DNA of 29,164 bases from Chara braunii. Its lineage: Eukaryota > Streptophyta > Charophyceae > Charales > Characeae. Shown in pieces: positions 18,393 through 28,602 of the stretch. Every line of letters starts with the position of its first letter. The first letter of the stretch is position 1. Made by a program: the position numbers and the translations under genes. The notes beneath the pieces were generated by a model that was given only the letters and a program-made list of their open reading frames with translations, had not been told where the DNA came from and ran no database searches. The stretch is from assembly GCA_003427395.1 (NCBI GenBank), contig BFEA01000254.1:1002422-1031585 (forward strand), in the 5' to 3' direction.

Positions 18393-19555
18393 AGTCCAAC
18401 TTTGCTTAGTCAGCGAGTACCATGTGGGACTGTGTGCAGACTGGGCCCGGTGGAAAAGAGCAGACCAGAGACCAACAGAAGTATAAATCAAGAAGCAGCG
18501 TCCAGTTATGGATTCATTCTGCGTGAGCCAGGCAGAAGCGCTGGCTGAGCGTCTTGTGCGAGGGGGTCTGCAGATGCCCGAAGTCGAAGTGGGCTGCGAG
18601 GGAGACGAAGTGGCCATAGCTGCTAATAGGGGTAGAGGTAGCGAGCAGCCATAGCTGTGCTAGGTTAGAGAGAGGTTACAGCGTGTTTGTGTATGAGTGT
18701 GCCGTGAGTTGTGAGCGTGTGTGGGACATCCAGGGAAGATCCAGGGTAGTGTGCGTGTGAACAGTTACTGTGAATACAGTGTGCAGCGAGTTTGAATCTG
18801 AACTGTGTTCTCGGCCTTGATGTCTCTGAGCTTTGTGTGAGCGCCTGGCGCCAGTGTGAATTGTCACCTGTTTGCATGCATGCTAAGTAAGAAGAAGACG
18901 AGTCTTATTGCATATCACCTATGAGCTGACAGGGCTTAGGCAACCGCAACGTTGTAACTTGTAACAGCCAAACGTAAAGAAAGCTCTACAAAGCAGCCAC
19001 CGTTCAAGTTCTAGTGCAGTTTAAAACTTTAAATTGTCGAAATCCATCCCTGTCATATCTCGGTTTTCTCTCTCACGTTCTGTTCTCTCTTTCTACTCTT
19101 CCCCCACCCTCTCCTTTCTTCGCTCTTGAAGGTGTTTTACCTCTCCCTTCGAAACACAGCATCAATGTTTTTCCACTGCCTACTACTACTTAGTCAGACC
19201 GTTACGGTTACAGCAACCAGCAAACATTTCTGATCCATGAGAGTCGATGTTGCTCTTGCCACCCAGCCTACACTACAGCTATGGGCCAATAACATATCCC
19301 TAAACAAAACCTCTCGCATACTAACTGATAGCCCCCCACCGCCACACATGCACCACAGTCAAGCGTGGTCCCACCACCAGGCTATACCCGCTGTATTCAA
19401 ACTTGGGTACTCACTGAGAGCATTTCGCTATCCACATATCCACAGTCGAGGACCCGAACTTGGCTGCTGACTGACAGGTTTTTTGCTTATGCACAAATCC
19501 GCGGTAACAATGAAACGACTAAAAGCATATATCCATTCCATTCGACAAGGCAACA
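18393..19555. other. No gene recognised
   Basis: Only short frames on both strands without family resemblance. GTGTG-rich around 18680-18750. Pyrimidine-rich 19060-19120. Confidence 0.45.
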
Positions 19556-19588
19556 CTGAGAGAGAGAGAGAGAGGGACGGAGAGAGGG

Positions 19589-19637
<49 letters not shown>

Positions 19638-19658
19638 GAGGGAGAGGGGCGAGGGGGA
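19556..19658. repeat. GA repeat with a run of 47 G
   Basis: An uninterrupted G run occupies 19590-19636, flanked by GA-rich sequence. The complement gives a poly-Pro frame that is not a gene. Confidence 0.95.
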
Positions 19659-19891
19659 GAGTTGGAACAACAGAAGTGCAAGATGCGAATCGCCTATGAC
19701 AGTCAATTGTTAATGCTGTTGTCTAATATTGAGGTGGCATTTTTGCTATTGTCTAATAGAAGCAGAGCTGGTCTAACACTCGGAGAAGCGTCGTCCTCTT
19801 CTGTCGTCCACCTCGTCTTTGACTTTCGTCTTTCTTTAGCCCGACAGATCGATCTTAATGTCATATGCAGAGGATTCAGAAGTCTGATAAA

Positions 19892-19910
19892 AAGCGTCTT
19901 CTTCATTGCT

Positions 19911-19965
<55 letters not shown>

Positions 19966-19990
19966 GGACAAGAAGCGTCTTCTTGAACAG

Positions 19991-20066
<76 letters not shown>

Positions 20067-20098
20067 TTGGGACAAGAAGCGTCTTCTTGAAAAGAATG
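19892..20098. repeat. Compound repeat: GA tract plus a unit with AAGAAGCGTCTTCTT
   Basis: The block TTGGGACAAGAAGCGTCTTC and the bases after it occur at 19963 and 20067, each preceded by a long GA tract, with a period of 104. A related AAGCGTCTTCTT lies at 19892. AAGAAG-CGT-CTTCTT is a small perfect inverted repeat. Confidence 0.85.
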
Positions 20099-20099
20099 C

Positions 20100-21660
20100 C
20101 TGGATGGTGGTAGTGTTTCTGCCTGATCTGGCATGCATGGAGGCAACAGAGCTGCCTCAGCTAGAGTGCAAGGGTCTGTAAACACCGTTTGCCTCTCTCT
20201 TCCATTATAATATGCCCATTCTCTACATGTGAGCCAGTCTCACAGTCTACCGAGTTGTTTGATTTAAACTCCAACTGTCCTATTCCAGTTTTGTCAATTG
20301 CTGTGCTCACCTTGAATTCACACCTGTGATGGGAAAAATTAGGGTTGGGAAAGAACAGATTTGACATGGTAGGGGGGACCAATTCCTCAATTTCCTCTCT
20401 CCCCTAAGTGCGAGAAGTGGCAAAGCCTTTCTGTTCTGGAAATCAGTTTTCGCCAGCGAGGGACTTTTCAGAGAGCGTCTCTGCTCTTCGCCTTCTGCTT
20501 CTTTCCATGTCTAGGAACATTGCACAGCCATCCCGTCTCTGAGAGTCAAGGGAGGGACAGGGTGAGCTGGGCGGGTGTCATGGGACTGAAGGTAACTGCA
20601 GAGGTGGAACTGAGAAAGGCTGGGGTGATGGGGATAAGGGTGTTCATCACAATATTAATTAAGTTATTAAGTAACTTTTAATTCCTTTTTTACATTTATG
20701 TAAAAAACAAAGAAGAAGAAAAGATGTAGTGCAGAGGAGCCAGGCCCTTGCTTGCCAAAGCCCAAATGCACCCGTCACAATCCGCTTTCCAGCCAGATGC
20801 ACCAGCACACATATCCATCGCCATTTTCTTTCGACATCCCCCGCGAATGCCACCATGTTTCCCCCCCCCCATTGTCAATGTACCAGGTCGATAAGCCGTC
20901 CAAATGCATGTCGGGTGTGTCATTTGTCACGCTGGGGCAGGGCTAGGGATGATAACCGCATGGACCCTGGAAATGCTAGAAAGAGAGAGGGAGATAGAAC
21001 AGGTGAGGGGGAGAGGGAGGGAGGACGGAGAGGAAACAGGAGGGCAGTAGGAAAGGGGAGCGGGGAGAGAAAGGAGAAGAATGGCATGGCAAGAACAACA
21101 TATGGAAAAGAGGCGGGAAGGGAAGGTGGCCAAGCACAGCAGCAAGCGACTCGGTGGTGCATACACGTGCAAGTGCAGACAAACAGATCAACCCCTGCAT
21201 AACCGATAACTCTCACGGGTTTACACATAGCAACCAGATGGTCCAGATCCGAATTCAAGTCCTACTCGAAGTCATTACATCCAAGGGGCTAACCCCCTTT
21301 GTAAAAAACCCTGAAGAAATAACATAAAAGTTGATAAACCAGGAAAAGAAAGCGAAAAAAAAATGAGGAGCTCGGTTCCACTGTTCGCGTCAGCAGAATA
21401 AACTTCCAGAAAAAGACACAAATGGTTGTATACTGAGGTCCGCAACTCCACCATCTTGACCTTCGATTATGTGGACGACTCTTTTCCAACTTTGTCTTTC
21501 GCTCTTCGTATCACAACTTGCCCTTTCTTCTCATCGCCCCATGACATGGACATGGCTAATTTACGTAATTAGTGTCGCTGCTGAATGCGATGTCAACAGG
21601 GCCCAAGTCACCACGCAGCATCAGTTCGCGGCCTGGTTGATGGCGAACGATGAGAATTCG
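20100..21660. other. No gene recognised
   Basis: A/T-rich 20640-20720 and purine-rich 20970-21120. Open frames are short and low in complexity. Nothing here can be assigned. Confidence 0.45.
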
Positions 21661-21661
21661 T

Positions 21662-21709
21662 AATCTCAATCCCCATCATCACGGGAATCTCAATCCCCAT
21701 CATCACGGG
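21662..21709. repeat. 24-bp tandem repeat, two units
   Basis: AATCTCAATCCCCATCATCA plus four bases is repeated exactly (21662-21685, 21686-21709). It lies just left of the 3-kb array, before a GA tract at 21763-21781. Confidence 0.85.
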
Positions 21710-22048
21710 GCAAGGTCCAGCGATGGTGAATGATCGTATGTGATCAGCTCGTCCCGGCGCGCGAGAGAGAGAGAGAGAGAGATGCAATAATAGACAACAA
21801 GTGCGAGGTTTTACTTTTGCAGTATACACGTCCTGTCCATGGCATGCGACGACTGTCGTGACTACCCTTCTACCTCACTGCTCAGGTAATCCTTTCAGCC
21901 GTTGTCCCTGAATTTATACCCTATTCCTTTTCCTTCCCACCTACTTGTCCTCACTCCCTGCAGCGTACTTTGCCTCTGAGTTTTCCGTAGTCGCGCTCTG
22001 TACTGCCCTTGTCTTCGTTGATGATTTCCCGTGGTCGTCGATTTGCTG

Positions 22049-22523
22049 TATATAACATCTTCCTCCTGCGTACGCTTATGTCCTAATGTCATTTCCTATT
22101 TCTATTTCTCTTTTGGTCGGAATTCGGTACTCATTCAGTTGCTTTCCCTTTCGGCTGTATTTCTGTCGAGATTTTGTCGATTTTTTTGTGTTTATATCTG
22201 ACGTGTATTACTGGCTTGTATTTGGCTTCGTTTGTTGCTTTTGTCATTTGCGCGGTCGTGGGTTTCATCATTATATCTCAGGTGAGTACTTTCATTTTCC
22301 TGTCACCTGTGCTTTGGAAACCTATGATTATCCGTGGTTTCGATTCGATTCATTTACTGCGTATGTTGGGATATCCATCCGGTACTTTTTGCATCATTAA
22401 ATCTGTAGATTTTGCCGGTCCTTTATGTGTTTTTTTAGGTTTTTTCGTGCATGTTTTTTTCTTTTGTCCCTTTTATGTTTCTCTTTTATATCATTTCTCG
22501 ATTGGTGTTTCTTCTGCTTCCAG
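22049..22523 (+). promoter_or_regulatory. Plus-strand promoter and intron signals in the unit (copy 1)
   Basis: TATATAA (22049-22055) is followed about 225 bases later by a consensus donor CAG|GTGAGT (intron from 22282), a T-rich stretch and an acceptor TTCTGCTTCCAG ending at 22523. The same arrangement is in copy 2 (TATATAA 25067, intron 25300-25551) and, with a damaged donor, in copy 3 (TATATAA 28110). It could be an oppositely transcribed unit, but the plus-strand frames are hydrophobic T-rich sequence and may be chance. Confidence 0.3.
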
Positions 22524-22594
22524 ACACTCACAGAATTTATTCCGGACTTCGGTGTCCTTGCAGTTTCTGATGAATGCCAAAATCGCCATCCGGG

Positions 22595-22840
22595 TTATCT
22601 TCCATGGGTAGTCCATCTGTCTGAGAACAGCTTCATTACCGTGGTCAGATCTGCGACATCATACGTGTTCGCAACCATTCTGTGAAACGTGCCAATTATT
22701 GTCAGCGTTTTTGTTTTCTCGGAACCAGCACTCCTGAAGTGATGCAGTGTCCTGAGAGAGAGAGAGCTCAACAACCCCTCCTGGAGTGTTGCTTCGTTCT
22801 TCGGTTTATGTGTACACTTCAGGAGGGGTTCGTGATCCAT
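22595..22840 (-). pseudogene. Second coding-like stretch, copy 1 (unknown protein, frameshifted)
   Basis: Minus-strand frame reading TLTIIGTFHRMVANTYDVAD then LTTVMKLF. It matches copy 2 (25519-25878) until about 22640, where a deletion relative to copy 2 throws it out of frame. No known family is recognised. Confidence 0.4.
22773..22830. repeat. Strong stem-loop, copy 1
   Basis: AACCCCTCCTGGAGTGT (22773-22789) pairs with ACACTTCAGGAGGGGTT (22814-22830): 16 of 17 Watson-Crick pairs, the other a wobble, with a 24-base loop. The stop codon of the spliced SAP frame (22819-22821) falls in one arm. Confidence 0.85.
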
Positions 22841-24462
22841 CTTTGATATCTTAGTTTCGAGATATGTCCTTTAGTACTTTCCTTCTCTGATGTTGATTCA
22901 AGCTTCAGTGAATGGCGATAACATGTTCTGAACGATTCTATGCATCTCAATTCTTTCTCCTGATTTTCTTTATCTGCTATTATTAGGATCATCACATCGT
23001 CGTTCATTGTACTAATGAGATAAATAAGAGTTTGTATCGTTCATTGTGTGAATGACATTTACTTATCGTACCCGTATTCACTAGTCGTTCTATCGTCGTT
23101 GCTAGGGTGAATCTGTTCCCATTTTTGTGTCGTGGTGAGATCACCCGCCGGCGGTGGCTCATTCACCTTCCCGAGATGTCTTTAGTGCTTGACGATGTGT
23201 CTGATGAGTCATCATCATTTTCTTCCTCACTCGATTCCAAACTCTCCTCCTCTCCATTTGTTTCTTCGTAACTGGATAAGCCGATCCTTATATTGTCAGG
23301 GTCAGGAATGATCTGTGTCTCGAGGTTTGAGTCACGACTGAAATCACGTCCGTTGTATGCAATCAGACCTGGCACTCTGCGCAGCTCCAATATAGCTTGT
23401 GGTTTGTCTTTGTACTTGATATCATGCATCTTGCACAGATCCTTCAGATCCGTGTAATGTAGGCAAAGGAGTTGCGTGTCTGTTATCGGTTCGAGACCGA
23501 AGTTGATGCTCCATTCCGCCTTCATCCTGATTGTTCTGGTTCGTTGCTATATCTTCGCTCTTCCTATCTTGGGATGTGGAGGAACTAGTCGGCTCAATCT
23601 ACTCCAATTTGGAATGTTGCTGCTTGTTAGGTTGTGCCTCACAGTGCTGCGTTTGACGTGTACTGAGGCCGGTAGTCCCTCAGTTGCTCCGGCAAATTGA
23701 TTCGGATGAACGGATGAGGATGTTGTTGGTGTGCACGTCCTTGTTGGCTCATTCATCTTCCGCAATGCGCCTTTTACTGTCGCAAGATCGTACTTGACGA
23801 GCTTGAGGTCGTCCATGGCTTTCCGCACCTCCGACACCAATTTCTCCACTTTGCCTTCGTCTTCAGTTGCCTTCTGTCCTGCTTCGCTCGTCCCTGCTTG
23901 CATGCTCGGAACATGCGCAGTCCCCACCTACTTTGTACTCGACAGATCTACTCTCAGTGCTCTGTCAATGATTGATTTAAGCTCAGATGCGGTGATTGGA
24001 TCTTTCGCCTTCGGTTCTTCAGGTGCCGCATCTGATCTCTTCGTGNTTCCATNGTTCTTCTCATGCTGCNTTGATTTCTTGCCCGCTGGCTTCATGGTGA
24101 GTTGCTCCAGTGTCTTCAGCACTTTGTCCATTTCTCATCTTAGCTTGAAGATTTCTTCCTTCAGATCGGTCGTAAACCACGCGCGATTTCCCGGTGGAGG
24201 GATCATTACGTCGTTGCTCCCATTGTGGACGAGCCAAGCGCTTTAGGGACTCCGATTCTGCCCTCTTCCTCCTGGATGATGGAGATCTTGATCTATGTCG
24301 TCGATCTCTCGGAGTCCGAGATCTCCCCCGTCTTGACCGTTTTCTTCCGTGTGATCCAGAGGACGATGATGAGTGTTTGCGCCTCCTTGTGTCCGACGAT
24401 GAACGTGATCGCGCTGTCTTCCCTAAAGCATCCGGACCTTCGGGTAAACTCCTCGCTGTCAA
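22819..24462 (-). pseudogene. RS-rich / SAP-domain-like protein gene, copy 1 (broken)
   Basis: Order in the minus direction: an Arg/Ser-rich region with many SR dipeptides (24462-about 24220, e.g. GRKRSRRGRSR); a Lys/Glu-rich, coil-like part (24131-23547); a SAP-like motif (23480-23380, with DLKDLCKMHDIKYKDKP); an acidic Ser/Glu/Asp tail (ESSEEENDDDSSDTSS); then a GT-AG intron 23012-23166 and a 3' exon 23011-22819 that starts in phase (GGA AG|T ACA ATG). Defects: three ambiguous bases at 24046-24070 with a frame change; a TAG at 23928-23930 where copy 2 has CAG; a TAG at 23547-23549 between coil and SAP parts. SAP domains bind A/T-rich DNA or act in RNA processing; SAP plus RS regions occur in nuclear scaffold and splicing proteins, though with SAP first. 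Function is inferred; it could also be a transposon protein. Confidence 0.55.
23012..23166 (-). other. Intron of the SAP gene, copy 1 (155 bp)
   Basis: Donor GGAAG|GTGAAT and acceptor CTCTTATTTATCTCATTAG|T. Splicing joins GGA AG with T ACA ATG and keeps the frame open, while reading through the donor gives an immediate TGA. Copy 2 keeps both sites. Confidence 0.6.
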
Positions 24463-24639
24463 TCAATAATCAGTAAGGAAAGCCGCTCGATGCAGATCCA
24501 AACAATCTCCAAATCGCTATGGTAATGCACGAGAATCTCTAAATTCGCTATATAATCTCCACGCTAGAAAAATCTCCACTTCGTGCTGAAAACCGCCAAA
24601 TGAGTAATCCGATGTGAATACACTTCATGAACAAGCTAT

Positions 24640-24722
24640 GTCATGTGTACTGGAGGATGAGAGATGAGAATAGAAAGATAAATAATAGAAAGATAGAAAG
24701 AGAAGATAAGATATGATATATC
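24640..24722 (-). promoter_or_regulatory. Long polypyrimidine tract with CAG acceptor, copy 1
   Basis: On the minus strand about 60 pyrimidine-rich bases end in CTCATCTCTCATCCTCCAG|TACA near 24650. Copy 2 keeps it near 27692. It would be an acceptor for a 5' exon of the RS/SAP gene; the donor is not identified. Confidence 0.45.
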
Positions 24723-25518
24723 CCTTAGATCCAGTGCCGATCATCGTGGGTACCGCCTGCAAGTTCGAAGCACCGTGCCTTGAGATACATACATGCAATA
24801 GTAGATAACACGTGCGAGGTTTTACTTCCGAGTATACACGTCCTGTCCATGGCATGCCACAACTTTTGCGACTACCCGTCTACCTCACTGCTCATGTAAT
24901 CCTTTCAGCAATTGTTCCTGAATCCATACCCTATTCCTTATCCTTCCCACCTACTTGTCCTCATTCCCTGCAGCGTCCTCATCATCGTTGCCTCTGAGTT
25001 TTCCGTAGTTGCTATCTGTACTGCCCTTGTCGTGGTTGATGATTTGTCGTGGTCGTCGATTTATTGTATATAACGTCTTCCTCTTGCGTACGCTTCGGTC
25101 CTAATGTCATTTCCTATTTCTATTTCTCTTTTGGTCGGAATTCGGTACTCATTCAGTTGCTTTCCCTTTCGATCGTATTTCTGTCGAGATTTTGTCGAAA
25201 GTTTTGTGTTTATATCTGACGTGTATTACTGACTTGTATCTGGCTTTGTTTGTTGCTTTTGTCATTCGCGCGGTCGTGGGTTTCATCATTATATCTCAGG
25301 TGAGTACTTTCATTTTCCTGTCGCCTGTACTTTGTAAACGTATGATTATCCTAGGTTTCGATTCGATTCATTTACTGTGTATGTTGGGAAATCCATCTGG
25401 TACTTTTTGCATCATTACATTTGTAGATTTTGTCGGTCCTTTATATGATTTTTTAGGTTTTTTCATCGCATACGCAGTTTTCTTTTTTCTTTTGTCGCTT
25501 TTATGTTTCTCTTTTATT

Positions 25519-25878
25519 TTATTTCTCGATTGGTGTTTCTTCTCCTTCCAGACACTCACGGAATTTATTCCGGACTTCGGTGTCCTTGCAGTTTCTGATG
25601 AATGCCAATATCGCCTTGCGGGTTATCTTCCATGGGTAGTCCATCTGTCTGATTTCCTTACAAAACAATTTCATTACCGTGGTGAGATCTGCGACATCAT
25701 ATGTGTTCACAACCATTCTGTGAACCGTGCCAATTATTGTCAGAGTTTTTGTTTTCTCGGAACCAGCACTCCTGAAGTGACGCAATATCCTGAGAGAGAG
25801 AGAGCTTAACAACCCCTCCTTGAGTGTTGCTTCGTTCTTCAGTTTATGTATACACTTCAGGAGGGGTTGGTGATCCAT
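25519..25878 (-). CDS. Second coding-like stretch, copy 2 (unknown protein)
   Basis: Open for 119 codons. The first 35 residues cross the stem-loop and may be untranslated. The rest reads like protein (HRMVVNTYDVADLTTVMKLF, then ITRKAILAFIRNCKD, RNKFREC). Against copy 1, about five of ten compared codon differences are synonymous in this frame. A consensus donor, TTCC|GTGAGTG, lies after NKF at about 25559, so the exon may end there. How it connects to the SAP gene upstream is not solved; a CTCTCTCTCAG acceptor just after the stem-loop is in the right frame. No known family is recognised. Confidence 0.45.
   Translation of the reverse strand: MDHQPLLKCIHKLKNEATLKEGLLSSLSLRILRHFRSAGSEKTKTLTIIGTVHRMVVNTYDVADLTTVMKLFCKEIRQMDYPWKITRKAILAFIRNCKDTEVRNKFRECLEGEETPIEK
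25811..25868. repeat. Strong stem-loop, copy 2
   Basis: AACCCCTCCTTGAGTGT (25811-25827) pairs with ACACTTCAGGAGGGGTT (25852-25868): 15 of 17, loop 24. ACTTCAGGAG also occurs a third time nearby, in CACTTCAGGAGTG on the minus strand. Confidence 0.85.
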
Positions 25879-25926
25879 CTTTGATATCGTAGTTTCGAGA
25901 TATGTCCATGTAGTACTTTCCTTCTC

Positions 25927-27665
25927 TTATGTTGATTCAAGCTTCAGTGAATGGTGATAACATGTTTTAAACGATTCGGTGCATCTCAATTTTTTCTCCC
26001 GATTTTCTTTATCTGCTATTATTATGATCATCAAATCGTCGTTCATTGTGCTACAAAGATAAACAAGAGTCTGTATCGTTCATTGTGTGAATGACATCTA
26101 CTTATCTTACCCGTATTCACTAATCGTTCTATCGTCGTTGCTAGTCGGTGAATCAATTCCTATTTTTGTGTCGTGGCGAGATCACCCGCGGGCGACGGCT
26201 CATTCACCTTCCCGATATGTCTTAAGTGTTTGACGATGTGTCTGATGAGTCATCATCATTTTCTTCCTCACTCGATTCCAAACTCTCCTCCTCTTCATCT
26301 GTTTCTCCGTAACTGGACGGGGTGATCCTAATATTGCCACGGTCAGGAATAATTTGTGTCCCGAGGCCTGAGTCACGATTGAAATCACGTTTGTTGTATG
26401 CAGTCAGACCTGGCACGTTGCGCAACTCTGACATAGCTTGTGGTTTGTCTTTGTACTTGATATCATGCATCTTGCACCGATCCGTCAGATCCCTGTAATG
26501 TAGGCGAAGGAGTTGCGTGTCTGTTTTCGGTTTGAGGCCGAAGTTAATGCTCCGTTTCGCCTTCATCCTGATTGTTCTGGTTCATCGTTATAACTTCGTT
26601 CTTCCTATCTTGGCATGTGGAGGAACTGGTCGGCTCAATCTGCTCCGATTTGGAATGCTCCTTCTTGGTAGGTTGTGGCTTGGAGTGCTGCGTTTGACGT
26701 GTACTAAGGCCGGTAGTCCCGCAATTGCTCCGAGAAATTGGTTCGGGTGAACGGATAATGTTGTTGTTGGTGTGCACGTCCTTGTTGGCTCATTCATCTT
26801 CTGCAATGCGCCTTTTACTGCTGCAAAATCGTACTTGAGGAGCTTGAGGTCGTTCACGTCGTTCTGCACCTCCGACACCGATTTCTCCACTTTACCTTCG
26901 TCTTCAGTTGCCTTCTGTCCTGCTTCGCTCGTCCCTGCTTGCATGTTGGGAACTTGCGGTGTCCTCACCTGCTTTGCACTCGGCAGATCTACTCTCAGTG
27001 CTTTGTCAATGATTGATTTGAGCTCAGATACGGTGACTGGATCTTTCACCTTCGGTTCTTCAGGTGACGCCTCCGATCTCTTTGTGCTTCCATCGTTCTT
27101 CTCATGCTGCGTTGATTTCATGTTCGCTGGATTCATGGTGAGTTGCTCCTGTGTCTTCAACACTTTGTCCATTTCTCGTCTTAGCTTAAGACTTATTCTT
27201 TCAGGTCGGTCGTAAACCACGGGCGATTTCCCGATGGAGGGATCATTACGTTGCTCCTCCCATTGTGGACGAGCCAAGCGCTTAGGGGACTCCGATTCTG
27301 CCCTCTTCCTCCTGGATAATTGGAGATCTTGATCTATGTCATCGATCTCTTGGAATCCTAGATCTCCCCCGTCTTGAGCGTTTTCTTCCGTGCGATCCAG
27401 AGGACGATGATGAGTGTATGCGCATCCTTCTGTCCGACGATGAACGCGGATCACGCCATCTTCCCTGAAGTATCCGGACCTTCGGGTAAACTCCTCGCTG
27501 TCGATCAATATTGAGTAAGGAAAGTCGACCGATGCAGATACAAAGAATCTCCAAATCGCTAAGGTAATGCACGAGAATCTCCAAATTCACTATATAATCT
27601 CCACAGTAGAAAAATCTCCACTTCGTGCTGAAAACCGCTAAATGAGTAGTCCGATGTGAATACAT
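25927..27665 (-). pseudogene. RS-rich / SAP-domain-like protein gene, copy 2 (broken)
   Basis: Same layout as copy 1. The RS region is in frame 27665-27339 (GRKRSRRGRSR), then a frameshift at about 27335. The coil-like part is one open frame down to 26588 (KRAESESPKRLARPQWEE, later ELKSIIDKALRVDL and VSEVQNDVNDLKLLKYDF). A TAA at 26588-26590 and a TGA at 26582-26584 separate it from the SAP part (26566-26222, DLTDRCKMHDIKYKDKP plus acidic tail) in the same frame. A TAA (26222-26224) interrupts just before the donor. The intron is 26051-26207 and the next exon runs 26050-25927, ending at a TAA. The coding stop at the same place as in copy 1 means either two separate ORFs by design or an ancestor that was already broken when duplicated. 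Confidence 0.55.
26051..26207 (-). other. Intron of the SAP gene, copy 2 (157 bp)
   Basis: Donor GGGAAG|GTGAAT and acceptor CTCTTGTTTATCTTTGTAG|C. The junction codon is AGC instead of AGT in copy 1; both encode Ser. Confidence 0.6.
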
Positions 27666-27834
27666 TTGATGAACAAGCTATGCCACGTGTACTGGAGGAT
27701 GAGAGATGAGAATAGAAAGATAGATAATAAAAAGACAGAAAGAGAAGATAAGATGTGATATATCCCTTAGATCCAGTGCCGATCATCGTGGGTACCGCCC
27801 GCAAGTTTGAAGCACCGTGCCTTGAGATACATAC

Positions 27835-28602
27835 ATTCAATAATAGACAACATGTGCGAGCTTTTACTGTCGCAATATACACGTCATGTCTATGGCATGC
27901 GACAACTGTCGCGACTAACCTTCTACCTCACTGTTCAGGTAATCCTTTCAGTCGTTGTCCCTGAATTCGTACCCTATTCCTTATCCTTCCCACCTACTTG
28001 TCGTCATTCCCTGCAGCGACCTCATCATCGTTGTCTTTGAGTCTTCTGTAGTCACGCTCTGTACTGCCCTTGTCATCATTGATGATTTTCCGTGGTGGTC
28101 CATTTGTTGTATATAACATATTCCTCATGTGTACGCTTCTTTCCTAATGTCATTTCCTATTTCCATTTCTCTTTTGGTCGGAATTCGGTACTCATTCAGT
28201 TGCTTTCCCTTTCGGTCGTATTTCTGTCGAGATTTTGTCGAGATTTTCGTGTTTATATCTGACGTGTATTACTGGCTTGTATCTGGCTTTGTTTGTTGCT
28301 TTTGTCATTCGTGTGGTCGTGGGTTTCATCAGTACATCTCAAGTGCGTACTTTCATTTTCCTGTCGCCTGTACTTTGGAAACGTATGATTATCCTGGGTT
28401 TCGATTCGATTCATTTACTGTGTATGTTGGGAAATTCATCCGGTTTTTCTTGCATTATTATATCTGTAGATTTTGACGGTACTTTATGTAATTTTTTACG
28501 TTTTTCCGTCGCATGCGGGTTTTTCTTTTTTCTTTTGTCGCTTTTATGTTTCTCTTTTATATCATTTCTCGATTAGTGTTTCTTCTGCTTCCAGACACTC
28601 AC
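27835..28602. repeat. Partial third unit of the array
   Basis: Carries only the first quarter of the unit (plus direction): the TATATAA at 28110 and the T-rich, intron-like part. Similarity stops after GACACTCACG, at the point where copies 1 and 2 continue into AATTTATTCCGG. The RS/SAP gene part is absent. Confidence 0.85.

Larger units (their letters stand above)
21782..28602. repeat. Tandem array of a 3.0-kb unit, about 2.25 copies
   Basis: The marker ATGCAATA...GTGCGAGGTTTTAC recurs at 21782, 24793 and (as ATTCAATA) 27835, giving unit lengths of 3011 and 3042. Copies look roughly 90 percent identical by eye, with small indels. Copy 1 is 21782-24792, copy 2 24793-27834, and copy 3 stops abruptly at 28602 after GACACTCACG. 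The minus strand of each full unit carries the broken RS/SAP gene and a second coding-like stretch. The left edge coincides with a GA tract. Confidence 0.9.

Noticed and set aside
19703-20185. Long frames over 19.9-20.1 kb
   Set aside because: They are produced by GA/CT repeats (Arg-Glu or Ser-Leu repeats).
22174-22611. Hydrophobic plus-strand frames seen in all three array units as membrane proteins
   Set aside because: The sequence is T-rich and the frame runs through a well-formed intron. The hydrophobicity follows from base composition, and the downstream part is better explained by the minus-strand frame.
21782-28602. Array as a CRISPR locus or an rDNA-type array
   Set aside because: Unit length, variable identity and internal protein-like exons do not fit either, and no rRNA sequence is visible.
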